From contig NZ_JAKMUZ010000004.1 in NCBI RefSeq assembly GCF_027570195.1, positions 62,001 to 126,000 of the forward strand: a DNA stretch of 64,000 nt, written 5' to 3'. Below are positions 8,957-18,035 of this stretch, in pieces. This stretch comes from Corynebacterium yonathiae (lineage in GTDB: Bacteria; Actinomycetota; Actinomycetes; Mycobacteriales; Mycobacteriaceae). The notes beneath the pieces are model-generated. The model was given only the letters and a program-made list of their open reading frames with translations, was not told where the DNA came from and made no database searches. The stretch's first letter is position 1. The number at the start of each line of letters is the position of its first letter. The position numbers were made by a program, and so were the translations under genes.

Positions 8957-9454
8957 TTACTTCTCCTCGGACTCCTCAGCTGCGGTCTCCTCGGCAGGTG
9001 CCTCGGTCTCTGCAGCCTCGTCTTCCTTAGCTTCCTCAGCCTCAGCGGCCTTGGAAGCGGCAGCGCGGGTAGCGCGGTTAGCCTCAGAGGTCACGGGCTC
9101 CTCGAGAACGAGGGAGATCTGGGACATCGGGGCATTGTCACCAGTGCGGTTATCCAGCTTGATGGTGCGGGTGTAGCCACCCTCACGGTTCTCAAACTTC
9201 GGTGCTACCTCGTCGAACAGGTAAGAAACAACATCCTTGCGGGGGATGAGCTTCAGAACTGCGCGGCGGTCAGCAACGGTGCCGGACTTAGCCTTGGTGA
9301 TGATCTTCTCGATGTACGGGCGAAGGACCTTCGCCTTGGCATCGGTGGTCTTGATAGCGCCGTGCTCGATCAGGCTGGCTGCCAAGTTGCTCAGCATGTG
9401 AGCCTGCTGCTTGGCGGAGCCGCCGAGACGGGCACCCTTCTTAGGGGTTGGCAT
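8957..9454 (-). CDS. rplQ: 50S ribosomal protein L17
   Basis: L17 is a protein of the large ribosomal subunit near the exit tunnel. The first 120 residues are the conserved domain ([40 protein letters not shown]). A C-terminal tail of about 40 residues is rich in Ala and Glu, as is common in actinobacteria. It is the last gene of the alpha operon, 76 bases after rpoA, and is followed by a strong terminator. Confidence 0.97.
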   Translation of the reverse strand: MPTPKKGARLGGSAKQQAHMLSNLAASLIEHGAIKTTDAKAKVLRPYIEKIITKAKSGTVADRRAVLKLIPRKDVVSYLFDEVAPKFENREGGYTRTIKLDNRTGDNAPMSQISLVLEEPVTSEANRATRAAASKAAEAEEAKEDEAAETEAPAEETAAEESEEK

Positions 9455-9530
9455 TGTGTACTCCTCGTATGCGGTAAAAGTTGAGCGCGCGGCAATAAGA
9501 ATGAATATTGCCGCAAGTCAGCGGGGTTCT

Positions 9531-10541
9531 TTACTCGGAATCCTCAGCAGCCGGATCCTTGAAGTCACCGGTTTCTGCGTCGTAGCCCTCGAGCTGGGTT
9601 GGGTCGAAGTCCTCAGGGGTGTCCTTGAGAGCCAGGCCCAGGTTAGCCAGCTTGATCTTTACCTCATTGATCGACTTCTGACCGAAGTTGCGGATATCCA
9701 GCAGGTCGGACTCGGTGCATTCAGCGAGCTCGCCCACGGTGTGGATCTCCTGACGCTTCAGGCAGTTATAAGAGCGGACGGAGAAGTTCAGGTCCTCGAT
9801 CGGCATGCCATAAGCAGCGATGTACTCGGTCTCCTGCGGGGAGGGTCCGATCTCAATGCCTTCGGCAGCGTTATTCAGCTCGCGAGCCAGGCCGAAGAGT
9901 TCGACCAGAGTGCCGCCGGCGGAAGCCAGGGCATCGCGTGCGGAAATCGAGTTCTTGGTTTCGACGTCGATGGTCAGCTTGTCAAAGTCGGTACGCTGCT
10001 CAACACGAGTTGCCTCGACCTTATAAGAGACCTTCAGAACCGGGGAGTAAATCTGGTCGACCGGGATACGGCCGATCTCACCGGAGGTAGGAGCGGCTGG
10101 GACGTAGCCACGGCCGCGCTCGACGACGAGCTCAATGTCCAGCTTGGCGGTGTCATTCAAGGAAGCGATGTGCAGATCCGGGTTGTGAATCTCCACACCA
10201 GCCGGCGGCTGGATATCGCCCGCGGTAACATCGCCCGGGCCTTCCTTGCTCAGGTACATAACAACCGGCTCATCGGAGTCGGAAGAAAGTACCATGCTCT
10301 TGATGTTCAAGATGATCTCGGAAACGTCTTCCTTCACACCGTTGATGGTGGTGAACTCGTGGAGAACACCATCGATCTTGATGGAGGTTACTGCTGCACC
10401 CGGAATGGACGACAGCAGGGTGCGACGCAACGAGTTACCGAGGGTGTAGCCAAAGCCCGGCTCGAGCGGTTCGATGACGAACTTGGAACGAGACGAGTCG
10501 ATGAATTCCTCGGTGAGTTGAGGACGCTGGGAAATGAGCAT
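9531..10541 (-). CDS. rpoA: DNA-directed RNA polymerase subunit alpha
   Basis: The alpha subunit nucleates RNA polymerase assembly and contacts promoter UP elements and activators. The 336 residues have the N-terminal dimerisation domain ([20 protein letters not shown], near residues 16-35) and a C-terminal helix-hairpin-helix domain ([28 protein letters not shown]), ending in an acidic tail. Length is typical. It lies between rpsD and rplQ in the usual alpha operon order. Confidence 0.98.
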   Translation of the reverse strand: MLISQRPQLTEEFIDSSRSKFVIEPLEPGFGYTLGNSLRRTLLSSIPGAAVTSIKIDGVLHEFTTINGVKEDVSEIILNIKSMVLSSDSDEPVVMYLSKEGPGDVTAGDIQPPAGVEIHNPDLHIASLNDTAKLDIELVVERGRGYVPAAPTSGEIGRIPVDQIYSPVLKVSYKVEATRVEQRTDFDKLTIDVETKNSISARDALASAGGTLVELFGLARELNNAAEGIEIGPSPQETEYIAAYGMPIEDLNFSVRSYNCLKRQEIHTVGELAECTESDLLDIRNFGQKSINEVKIKLANLGLALKDTPEDFDPTQLEGYDAETGDFKDPAAEDSE

Positions 10542-10655
10542 TGCAATTCTCCTTTTCGGCGACCGCTATTTGACGCCGGTAGAGGGGTAAAAATCTTCGG
10601 GATTGAAGATTCCTGGTTATCCGCCAAGCCTTCAAAGGCCGTGCGGTATAACAGT

Positions 10656-11261
10656 TTACTTCGAGTAAAGCTCGACGATGAGCTGCTCCTGCAGCGGAAT
10701 GTCGATCTGAGCGCGCTCGGGCAGCTGGTGCACGAGGATGCGCAGGGTATCAGGAACAACCTGCAGCCATGCCGGTACGTTGGCATCGATGAGGGCGTCC
10801 TGAGCATCTTCGAACCATTCCATCTTCTTGGAGCGGTCACGGACATCGATGATGTCGTACTGGGTGACCTTGTAGGAAGGAACGTTGATGTTCTTGCCGT
10901 TCACGGTGAAGTGACCGTGGGAGACAAGCTGGCGAGCCTGGCGGCGGGTGCGTGCCAGACCTGCACGGTAAACTACGTTGTCCAGGCGGGACTCGAGCAG
11001 GATAACCAGGTTATCGCCGGTCTTGCCTGGGAGGCGGTTAGCCTCTGCGTAGTAGCGACGGAACTGACGCTCCAGCACACCGTAGGTGTACTTTGCCTTC
11101 TGCTTCTCCTGGAGCTGCAGCAGGTACTCAGATTCCTTGATGCGGTTGCGGCCAGCCTGTCCCGGTGGGTACGGGCGGCGCTCGAATGCCATATCTCCGC
11201 CGACCAAGTCGACGCGAAGACGGCGGGATACGCGGGTAGCGGGGCCAGTGTAACGAGCCAT
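10656..11261 (-). CDS. rpsD: 30S ribosomal protein S4
   Basis: S4 binds the 5' domain of 16S rRNA early in small-subunit assembly. The 201-residue sequence has [15 protein letters not shown] at the start and an S4 RNA-binding domain ([37 protein letters not shown]). There is a gap of 114 bases to rpoA and 21 bases from rpsK. Length is that of the standard family; no zinc-ribbon cysteines are seen at the N-terminus, so this is the zinc-free form. Confidence 0.97.
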   Translation of the reverse strand: MARYTGPATRVSRRLRVDLVGGDMAFERRPYPPGQAGRNRIKESEYLLQLQEKQKAKYTYGVLERQFRRYYAEANRLPGKTGDNLVILLESRLDNVVYRAGLARTRRQARQLVSHGHFTVNGKNINVPSYKVTQYDIIDVRDRSKKMEWFEDAQDALIDANVPAWLQVVPDTLRILVHQLPERAQIDIPLQEQLIVELYSK

Positions 11262-11282
11262 TTTCTTACCTCTTCCTTTCCC

Positions 11283-11687
11283 TTAAACCTTGCGGCGCTT
11301 GGTCGGACGGCAGCCGTTGTGCGGCTGTGGGGTTGCATCCGTGATCGAGGAAACCTCGAGGCCTGCAGCCTGCAGGGAACGGATGGCGGTCTCGCGGCCG
11401 GAGCCCGGACCCTTGACGAATACGTCAACCTTCTTCATGCCGTGATCCATTGCCTTGCGGGCAGCGTTTTCAGCAGCCATCTGAGCGGCGAACGGAGTGG
11501 ACTTACGGGAACCCTTGAAGCCAACGTGGCCGGAGGATGCCCAAGAAATAACAGCACCGGTCTGATCGGTGATCGAAACGATGGTGTTATTGAAGGTGGA
11601 CTTGATGTATGCGTGGCCGAGAGCCACATTCTTCTTTACGACGCGACGGCCGGAACGGCGTGCGCCGGAACGAGTCTTTGGAGGCAT
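11283..11687 (-). CDS. rpsK: 30S ribosomal protein S11
   Basis: S11 lies on the platform of the small subunit, close to the mRNA exit site. The 134 residues carry the family core [20 protein letters not shown] and the C-terminal [20 protein letters not shown] signature. It starts 3 bases after the rpsM stop codon, so the two are co-translated. Confidence 0.97.
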   Translation of the reverse strand: MPPKTRSGARRSGRRVVKKNVALGHAYIKSTFNNTIVSITDQTGAVISWASSGHVGFKGSRKSTPFAAQMAAENAARKAMDHGMKKVDVFVKGPGSGRETAIRSLQAAGLEVSSITDATPQPHNGCRPTKRRKV

Positions 11688-11690
11688 GAA

Positions 11691-12059
11691 TTACTTCTTC
11701 TTTCCTGCGATCGTCTTCTTCGGACCCTTACGAGTGCGCGCGTTAGTCTTGGTGCGCTGGCCACGTACAGGCAGGCCACGACGGTGGCGCAGACCCTTGT
11801 AGCTACCGATTTCAATCTTGCGGCGAATATCAGCCTGAACCTGACGGCGGAGGTCACCCTCAACCTTCCAGGTAGCCTCAATAGCGTCACGGAGCGCCGA
11901 CAGCTGGTCATCATCCAGGTTGTCAGTGCGCAGGTCAGGAGAAATGCCAGTCTTTTCTAGCAGTTCCTTGGCACGGGTTGGACCGATGCCGTAGATGTAG
12001 GTGAGAGCGACCTCCATACGCTTATTGCGTGGGAGGTCAACACCAGCTAGACGTGCCAT
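11691..12059 (-). CDS. rpsM: 30S ribosomal protein S13
   Basis: S13 sits in the head of the small subunit and contacts P-site tRNA and the large subunit. [20 protein letters not shown] begins the 122-residue protein; the central helix-two-turn-helix ([19 protein letters not shown]) and the basic tail ([17 protein letters not shown]) are intact. In many bacteria rpmJ separates infA from rpsM; here no rpmJ is found in that gap. Confidence 0.97.
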   Translation of the reverse strand: MARLAGVDLPRNKRMEVALTYIYGIGPTRAKELLEKTGISPDLRTDNLDDDQLSALRDAIEATWKVEGDLRRQVQADIRRKIEIGSYKGLRHRRGLPVRGQRTKTNARTRKGPKKTIAGKKK

Positions 12060-12165
12060 ATGGCGTGTCCTTTCGGGTTGTTACGGCGGTTTTCTCCCCA
12101 TCCGTCCCACTCCATGCAACGCTTCGCCCGGACCGTGCCGGGAATCCTTGGGTTACTTACCAGTG

Positions 12166-12219
12166 CGGGCTCAGGCCACCGTAGCCTGAGGTGGACAGGG
12201 TGAACCTACAGGTTCACCC
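12166..12219. other. Two tandem hairpins between infA and rpsM
   Basis: The 183-base gap holds two adjacent inverted repeats: CTCAGGC paired with GCCTGAG (about 12169-12190) and GGGTGAACC-TACA-GGTTCACCC (12198-12219). Neither is followed by a U tract on the minus strand, so they may attenuate transcription or process the infA mRNA rather than end it. This is where rpmJ is often found, but no L36 reading frame is present. Confidence 0.5.
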
Positions 12220-12242
12220 TTGGGTGAGGAGGCTTACAGTTT

Positions 12243-12461
12243 TTACTTGTAGCGGTAGACGATGCGTCCACGGGTCAGGTCATAAGGAGACAGCTCTACA
12301 ACCACGCGGTCCTCTGGGAGGATGCGAATGTAGTGCTGACGCATCTTGCCAGAAATATGTGCAAGAACCTTGTGTCCATTGTCGAGCTCGACACGGAACA
12401 TTGCGTTGGGCAAAGGCTCGATAATGCGGCCTTCTACCTCGATTGCGCCTTCCTTAGCCAT
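12243..12461 (-). CDS. infA: Translation initiation factor IF-1
   Basis: IF-1 occupies the ribosomal A site during initiation. The 72-residue product starts [20 protein letters not shown] and is a single OB-fold domain ending in [11 protein letters not shown] 12461 gives the exact family length; an upstream in-frame start at 12506 would add 15 non-conserved residues. It is the first gene of the rpsM-rpsK-rpsD-rpoA-rplQ cluster. Confidence 0.97.
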   Translation of the reverse strand: MAKEGAIEVEGRIIEPLPNAMFRVELDNGHKVLAHISGKMRQHYIRILPEDRVVVELSPYDLTRGRIVYRYK

Positions 12462-12759
12462 AACCTCTACTTTTCTGGAGACGGACAAGAGTGCCGTCAC
12501 CTGCATGTTTGTTGTCTACTGCGGTGGCGTATCCGCGCCAGCCTCACTGGCGTAATACACCGACTTAACAGCATACGCTGCAGCGACACGTTTTCCAAAC
12601 CAGTGCGCTTTTCGACGTCGAGTTATGCGGTTCCCTCTCCCCTAGCCTTGTGCCCACAGTCAGCATTTTAAGACCGCCAGAGAGAAGAAATCCCCCACAC
12701 CGGCCCTCCTTCACGGAGAACCAACGCGGGGGAATCAATTAGCGCAGTGGCGGGAGACT
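12462..12759. other. Intergenic region, infA leader and 3' region of the transpeptidase gene
   Basis: About 300 bases without a credible gene. The part near 12462-12650 should hold the infA promoter on the minus strand. Near 12690-12736 a GATTCCCCC stretch can pair with GGGGGATTTC, giving a probable imperfect terminator for the upstream minus-strand transpeptidase gene, which ends at 12760. Confidence 0.4.
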
Positions 12760-13611
12760 TTAGTAAATGAATACTTTATCGCCGACCTGCACATTATCCC
12801 AGTAACGCTTTGCAGCGTCCGGCGGCAGGTGTACGCAACCATTGGAGTCAACGGCCGGGTCATCCAAGTGGAAAGCGTGACCGTTATTGGTGAAGTAGAT
12901 GGAGTACGGCATCGGCGCGTTATTGAACTCGCGGGAGATTTCGTGCTCTACCTTGCGGGTGACGTGGAAGGTGCCGCGTGGGGTTTCCTGACCTTGCATG
13001 CCAGCCGACATTGCCGGGGAGACATAGGAGACCTTGCCACCGTCCTGCAGCCAGGTGCGGCGACCGTTCAAGTCAACACAAACCTTGGCGTCCGCAGGGC
13101 ACGGACCACGGTCAAACTCGTTGGCGCGGCGCTGCGCTTCCGCCTTACGTGCGGCAGCCTCGGAGCGAGCCTTCTCAGCGGCAACGCGCTCGGCATTAGC
13201 GCGGGCAGCCGCCTCGCGGGCCTTGCGTGCTTCCTCATTCTTCTGAGCAATCAGACCCGGGAAGAGGAATTCAACGGCGCCATCCACCGCAGTCTGAACG
13301 CTAGGAGCCAGCTCAGGAGAGAACTTCTCCGCCTGGTCCAAAATCTGGTTGCGGGTGTTCCACGCCTGCTCGCGGGTTTGGCCGTAGAAATTATCCAGCT
13401 GTGCCTTTGCATCAGCGGTGAGCCTATCTAGGCCGGACTGAGAAGAGAGCTGTGCGAGGTCAGAGTTTGCCTTGGAGCGGAGCTGATCCAGGTTAGGAAC
13501 CTCCTGGGCAGTAGCGGCAGGAGCCGCAACGGTGGCACTCAAGGCCATCACGCTAGCGACTGCGGGCGCTGCGACCGTGGCACGGAACTTGCGGAAGCTA
13601 AATTTAGACAT
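12760..13611 (-). CDS. Secreted L,D-transpeptidase (YkuD domain) with coiled-coil stalk
   Basis: L,D-transpeptidases cross-link peptidoglycan through 3-3 bonds or attach proteins to it outside the membrane. The 283-residue protein has a signal sequence (about 1-35), a helical, Ala/Glu/Arg-rich segment (about 120-165) and a C-terminal YkuD domain (about 171-283). The active-site Cys259 lies in DSNGCVHL, with His245/His248 upstream (NGHAFHLDD). The usual motif is SHGC followed by Arg; here His is replaced by Asn257 and the Arg by His261. It stands alone between map and infA. Confidence 0.85.
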   Translation of the reverse strand: MSKFSFRKFRATVAAPAVASVMALSATVAAPAATAQEVPNLDQLRSKANSDLAQLSSQSGLDRLTADAKAQLDNFYGQTREQAWNTRNQILDQAEKFSPELAPSVQTAVDGAVEFLFPGLIAQKNEEARKAREAAARANAERVAAEKARSEAAARKAEAQRRANEFDRGPCPADAKVCVDLNGRRTWLQDGGKVSYVSPAMSAGMQGQETPRGTFHVTRKVEHEISREFNNAPMPYSIYFTNNGHAFHLDDPAVDSNGCVHLPPDAAKRYWDNVQVGDKVFIY

Positions 13612-13676
13612 AGCTGTGAGTATAACCTTTCGGGGGGTATCTGCCTAGTACAACAGGCAATATTGGGGAATATATG

Positions 13677-14471
13677 TCAGTAGCGACGGGTGAGAATACG
13701 GGGACCATCGGCGGTCGCGGCCACCGTATGCTCCCAGTGAGCGGCAAAGGAACCATCGAGGGTTACGACCGTCCAATCATCCTCCAAGACGGCAGAATCC
13801 TCTGTGCCCAAAGTTAGCATGGGTTCAATGGCCAGTACGGAACCTTCTTGGATCAGCGGGCCCCGACCCGGCCGGCCTTCGTTGGCTAGGTAGGGATCCT
13901 CATGCATTGTGCGACCAATGCCGTGCCCTCCGTAACCGTCCACGATAAACAGGTCTACGCCGAACTTTTCCTCGGCCCGGCGAGTGGCTTGTTCAAGGGC
14001 GTGGGAGACGTCGGTAAGCATGTTGCCCGGAACCATAGCCTGCATGCCTTCCATAAGGACCCACTCGGTGGCCCTATTTAAGGCGTCAACATCTGCATCA
14101 AGCTCCCCCACAGCGAAGGACCAAGCGCTATCGCCGACCCAGCCGTCGAGCGTGGCACCACAATCAATCGAAACCAGGTCACCTTCGGCGAGGACGGTTT
14201 CTTGGTCTGGGATTCCGTGGACGATGACATCATTAACAGAAGCACAAATGGAGCCGGGGAAGCCCTCGTAGCCCTTGAACGTGGGATATGCTCCGGCATC
14301 GCGAATGGTCTGCTCTGCCACTGCATCTAGTTCAAGAGTGGATACGCCAGACGCCGCAGCAGCGCGGACTTCCTGCAGTGCCTTGCCGACGATCTCGCCG
14401 GCGGCCTGCATGGCGTCTAGCTCACCCGGGGTACGGGCGGGGATGCGCTTAGTGCGGCGTCGAAAAGCCAT
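13677..14471 (-). CDS. map: Type I methionine aminopeptidase
   Basis: This enzyme removes the initiator methionine from nascent proteins using a dinuclear metal centre. The 264 residues show metal-binding Asp residues ([18 protein letters not shown]), the His in [15 protein letters not shown] and the Glu in [10 protein letters not shown]. It is a short form without an N-terminal zinc-finger or linker extension. It follows adk by 2 bases at the end of the secY-adk-map operon, the classical arrangement. Confidence 0.96.
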   Translation of the reverse strand: MAFRRRTKRIPARTPGELDAMQAAGEIVGKALQEVRAAAASGVSTLELDAVAEQTIRDAGAYPTFKGYEGFPGSICASVNDVIVHGIPDQETVLAEGDLVSIDCGATLDGWVGDSAWSFAVGELDADVDALNRATEWVLMEGMQAMVPGNMLTDVSHALEQATRRAEEKFGVDLFIVDGYGGHGIGRTMHEDPYLANEGRPGRGPLIQEGSVLAIEPMLTLGTEDSAVLEDDWTVVTLDGSFAAHWEHTVAATADGPRILTRRY

Positions 14472-14473
14472 GC

Positions 14474-15019
14474 TTACTTACCCAGTGCTTCCATCGCACG
14501 GGCGTTGATTTCCTCAACAGTGCCTTCGGCCTTGATGGGGATAATGGCATCGCCATAGTGCTCGATTAGCGGGAAGGTTTCCTCACGGTACACACCGAGG
14601 CGGGTACGGATGGTCTCCTCGTTATCGTCGGCACGGCCGCGGGCCATCATGCGCTCGACAACTACGTCCTCAGATACCTCGAAGTTGAGAACTCCGTCGA
14701 GCTTTTCGCCCTTCTTGGACAGCAGCTCTCCCAGGATGTCTGCCTGCTCGGTAGTACGAGGGAAGCCGTCCAGCAGGAAGCCATTCTTAGCATCGTCCTG
14801 GTTGAGGCGATCCTCGACCATACGAGCGGTGACGTCGGTAGGTACCAGCTTGCCTGCATCGATATAAGACTTTGCCTCTACACCCAACGGGGTACCCTCG
14901 CCAATGTTGGCGCGGAAGAGGTCGCCGGTGGAGATGTGCGGAACGTTCAGCTTCTCGCTGAGGATAGCTGCCTGGGTGCCCTTGCCGGCACCGGGAGGTC
15001 CTAGAAGTACAAGACGCAT
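14474..15019 (-). CDS. adk: Adenylate kinase
   Basis: Adenylate kinase interconverts ATP plus AMP and two ADP. The P-loop [13 protein letters not shown] is at residues 4-16, the AMP-binding region includes [12 protein letters not shown], and the lid reads [16 protein letters not shown]. The 181-residue length matches the short-lid form of actinobacteria, without the zinc-type lid. Its ATG overlaps the secY stop by one base (TAATG), so translation is coupled. Confidence 0.97.
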   Translation of the reverse strand: MRLVLLGPPGAGKGTQAAILSEKLNVPHISTGDLFRANIGEGTPLGVEAKSYIDAGKLVPTDVTARMVEDRLNQDDAKNGFLLDGFPRTTEQADILGELLSKKGEKLDGVLNFEVSEDVVVERMMARGRADDNEETIRTRLGVYREETFPLIEHYGDAIIPIKAEGTVEEINARAMEALGK

Positions 15020-16344
15020 TACTTAAGTAGTCCTTCGTAGTTGGATTGCAGTAGCTGGGACTCGATCTGCTTGACCGTAGTCAAAGCGACAGAGACCATA
15101 ATCAGGATGGCCGTACCGCCAAAGGCGGACGTACCGCTGGCAGAAGCGCGGCCCACGCCGAGGTCCAAGAGGATATTCGGCAATATGGCGATAACTGCCA
15201 GATACAGGGCGCCTACGCACAACAGACGGTTCATCACATAACCAAGGTACTCCGCGGTCGGGCGGCCCGGGCGGATACCCGGGATGAAGCCGCCGTACTT
15301 CTTCATATTATCCGCCTGCTCCGCCGGATCGTACTGGACCGAGACATAGAAGTAAGCGAAGAAGATGGTCAGGACGAAGTAGAGCACAATGTACTGCCAG
15401 GAGGAAGGTGCCTGCAGGTGCGCGATGACGTTGCGTTGCCACCAGTTATCAGGGGTGCCGGGGGAGCCAGAGTTCACAATTTGGGTAATGAGAACCGGCA
15501 TGTAGATAAGGGAGGAGGCAAAGATGACCGGGATAACGCCGGCCTGGTTAACCTTCAGCGGCAGGTAGGTAGAGGAACCACCGTACTGGCGGCGACCGAC
15601 CATACGCTTGGCGTACTGGACCGGGATGCGGCGCTGGCCTTGCTCGATAAAAGTGATGCCCACGACTAGGACAACCAAGCCAGCAACGACCATGGCAAAG
15701 ACGAGGCCGCCGTTATTCTGCAAAATGCTCACGCCATCGGTAGGCAGACGGGTGGCGATACCGGCAAAGATGAGTAGGGACATGCCGTTGCCAATGCCCT
15801 TTTCAGTAATAAGCTCGCCCATCCACATCACCAGCACAGCGCCCGACGTCATGGTGATTACCAGGACAATGAGGGTGAAGAAGTTACGGTCTTCTGCCAG
15901 CACCGGCACGCCTTGGCCCAGCAGCTGCTCGCGGTCTGCCAGCGCGACGATGCCGGAGGATTGCAGCAACGCCAACGCCAAGGTCAGGTAGCGGGTGTAC
16001 TGGGTCATTTTGGCCTGACCGGACTGGCCTTCCTTCTTCAATTCCTCGAAGCGGGGAATGACCACGGTCAGCAGCTGCACGATAATCGAGGCCGTAATGT
16101 ACGGCATGATGCCGATGGCGAAGATCGACAGCTGCAACAATGCGCCGCCCGAGAAGAGGTTGATGACAGAGTAAAGGTCTCCGGACTGCTCGGTCAGCTG
16201 GCGCAAGCGTCCTGCAATGGACGCATAATCAACTCCCGGGGACGGAATCTGTGCGCCGACGCGATACGCGATGATCATCACGATGGTGAAGATGATCTTT
16301 TTACGTAGGTCGGCATCCTTGAAAGCCTGGACAATGGCGGACAC
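15019..16344 (-). CDS. secY: Protein translocase subunit SecY
   Basis: SecY forms the protein-conducting channel of the Sec translocon. The 441 residues have ten predicted membrane helices, with the family signatures [15 protein letters not shown] and [17 protein letters not shown]. In many bacteria secY directly follows rplO in the spc operon; here rplO is 4 kb away, separated by opposite-strand genes, so secY-adk-map must have its own promoter in 16345-16716. Confidence 0.97.
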   Translation of the reverse strand: MSAIVQAFKDADLRKKIIFTIVMIIAYRVGAQIPSPGVDYASIAGRLRQLTEQSGDLYSVINLFSGGALLQLSIFAIGIMPYITASIIVQLLTVVIPRFEELKKEGQSGQAKMTQYTRYLTLALALLQSSGIVALADREQLLGQGVPVLAEDRNFFTLIVLVITMTSGAVLVMWMGELITEKGIGNGMSLLIFAGIATRLPTDGVSILQNNGGLVFAMVVAGLVVLVVGITFIEQGQRRIPVQYAKRMVGRRQYGGSSTYLPLKVNQAGVIPVIFASSLIYMPVLITQIVNSGSPGTPDNWWQRNVIAHLQAPSSWQYIVLYFVLTIFFAYFYVSVQYDPAEQADNMKKYGGFIPGIRPGRPTAEYLGYVMNRLLCVGALYLAVIAILPNILLDLGVGRASASGTSAFGGTAILIMVSVALTTVKQIESQLLQSNYEGLLK

Positions 16345-16716
16345 TACAAAATCCTCCTGGCCTACCGCTGCCGAACACGAAATCTAGGGAGGACTTCGCG
16401 TGCTTACACGGAGGTGGATACTCATCTACCCCAAGGAAACCGCACCCCCCGAGCCGGAAAGCTTAGGGGAAATTTAGGTTTCCTTCAGGGACGGTTGAAC
16501 ACTTATGACCCCATTACCCTACCAGCCTTGCCCGGCATAGCCACATCGAGACCCAATAGTGTGACTATGATTGCTTGTTCTTTCGCGCGTTGTGTCTTCG
16601 GGGTTTACCATAAGGAGTATTGCGTGCGCGCAAGTCCACTGAAATCTCCGACCTCACAGGCCCCTGCCCTACGAGGCCGTTATTGGTGTGAACCAAATGT
16701 TTCGAAAGAAGTACTT
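16345..16716. other. Divergent intergenic region between secY and the lipid methyltransferase gene
   Basis: A 372-base gap that should hold the minus-strand secY promoter and the plus-strand promoter of the methyltransferase operon. TATGAT at 16566-16571 is a candidate plus-strand -10 element without a clear -35. A reading frame extends upstream from the methyltransferase to 16414, but its N-terminal 100 residues do not look like the family and I treat it as non-coding. Confidence 0.35.
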
Positions 16717-18024
16717 ATGAACAAGATATTCACGCCGATGACCGTTGCTGAGATCATCGACGTATTTGTCCCTAGCCCCAACCCCTTCCGCTGGGAAGCC
16801 TTCGACGGGTCCGCTACCGGGCCGGAGGATGCCCAGTACAAGGTGACTATCAATAGCCTTGAGGGCCTGTCTTTTATTGCCACCCACCCCGGTGATGTGG
16901 GTTTTGCTCGCGCTTATGTCACCGACGGCATCACGGTACATGGCGATCATCCGGCTCACCCCTATGGCATTTTCGACGCCCTGCATGCCATGTACGACAA
17001 ATTCCACAAGCCGGATGCCAAGACGCTGGCTCGCGTAGTGCGCTCCCTCGCATCCATGGGTGCGTTCCAGATCCAGCCCGTTCCAGAGGTGGAGCGCGCC
17101 TCTTGGCTGCGCCGCAAGCTGCACGATGGTCTATCCAAACACTCCAAGCAGCGCGACGCGGATGTCATTTCTGACCACTACGATGTGGGCAATGACTTCT
17201 ACGAGCTCTTCTTGGGCGATTCGATGACCTATACCTGCGCTTACTACCCCTCCCCAGACGCCACTTTGGAGGAAGCGCAGGAGAATAAGTACCGCCTCAT
17301 CTTTGACAAGCTGCGCCTCCAGGAGGGCGACCGCCACTTGGACGTCGGCTGCGGCTGGGGCGGCATGGTCCGTTATGCGGCGCGCCGCGGCGTGAAATCC
17401 ATCGGCGTCACTCTTTCCAAGGAACAGGCCGAGTGGGGCCAGCGCAAGATAGAAGAGGAAGGCCTTCAAGACCTAGCGGAGGTCCGATTCATGGATTACC
17501 GCGACATCACCGAAGAGGGTTTTGATGCTATCTCCGCCATCGGCATCATCGAGCACATCGGTGTGAAGAATTACAACGACTTCTTCAAGTTCCTGCACGG
17601 CAAGTTGAAGGTGGGCGGCCTGATGCTCAACCACAACATCACCTACCCGGATAATCACAAGACGCCTAAGGGCGGTTTCATTGACCGCTATATCTTCCCA
17701 GACGGTGAGCTCACCGGCTCCGGCAATGTCACCAAGGCGATGCAAGACAATGGCTTCGAAGTCATCCACACCGAGTCCCTCCGGTTTGATTACATGCGCA
17801 CCCTGCATGATTGGTGCGAGAACTTGAAGGAAAATTGGGACGAGGCCTGCGCAACCGTGGGCCTGCCCACCGCGCGCCTCTACGGCATTTATATGGCCGG
17901 TTCCGAGTGGGGATTTGAGCGCAATATCATCAACCTGTATCACTTCCTCGGCGTCAAGCTGGGCGAGGCCGGCTCCCGCGCCGGTGTGCCTGAGCGCCGC
18001 TGGTGGGAAGATAGCCGTTTTTAA
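16717..18024 (+). CDS. SAM-dependent fatty acyl methyltransferase, CFA synthase family (UfaA1/TmsB-like)
   Basis: Members of this family transfer a methyl group from S-adenosylmethionine to the double bond of membrane phospholipid acyl chains. The 435-residue product has the typical SDHYDVGNDFYELFLG entry to the methyltransferase domain and SAM motif I HLDVGCGWGG (about 208-216), then the catalytic region GFIDRYIFPDGELTGSG. ATG 16717 is chosen for its GAAAG upstream and for matching family length. Its neighbour 11 bases downstream is a FAD-dependent oxidoreductase, a pairing established for 10-methyl branched-chain (tuberculostearic) acid synthesis: this enzyme would make the 10-methylene intermediate. 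A plain cyclopropane synthase is the alternative. Confidence 0.85.
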   Translation: MNKIFTPMTVAEIIDVFVPSPNPFRWEAFDGSATGPEDAQYKVTINSLEGLSFIATHPGDVGFARAYVTDGITVHGDHPAHPYGIFDALHAMYDKFHKPDAKTLARVVRSLASMGAFQIQPVPEVERASWLRRKLHDGLSKHSKQRDADVISDHYDVGNDFYELFLGDSMTYTCAYYPSPDATLEEAQENKYRLIFDKLRLQEGDRHLDVGCGWGGMVRYAARRGVKSIGVTLSKEQAEWGQRKIEEEGLQDLAEVRFMDYRDITEEGFDAISAIGIIEHIGVKNYNDFFKFLHGKLKVGGLMLNHNITYPDNHKTPKGGFIDRYIFPDGELTGSGNVTKAMQDNGFEVIHTESLRFDYMRTLHDWCENLKENWDEACATVGLPTARLYGIYMAGSEWGFERNIINLYHFLGVKLGEAGSRAGVPERRWWEDSRF

Positions 18025-18035
18025 GGAGGGGTGCC

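Noticed and set aside
9411..11960. An open frame of 849 codons on the plus strand opposite rplQ, rpoA, rpsD, rpsK and rpsM
   Set aside because: It is an antisense shadow of highly conserved GC-biased genes; its sequence is low in recognisable motifs, has no ribosome-binding site, and ends within rpsM.
12060..12242. Possible rpmJ (L36) between infA and rpsM
   Set aside because: Translated in mind on the minus strand; no short basic Cys/His-containing frame ending in the usual L36 tail is present.
16414..16716. N-terminal extension of the lipid methyltransferase to 16414
   Set aside because: The extra 101 residues are low in conserved content and overlap the likely promoter; ATG 16717 fits family length and has a better ribosome-binding site.
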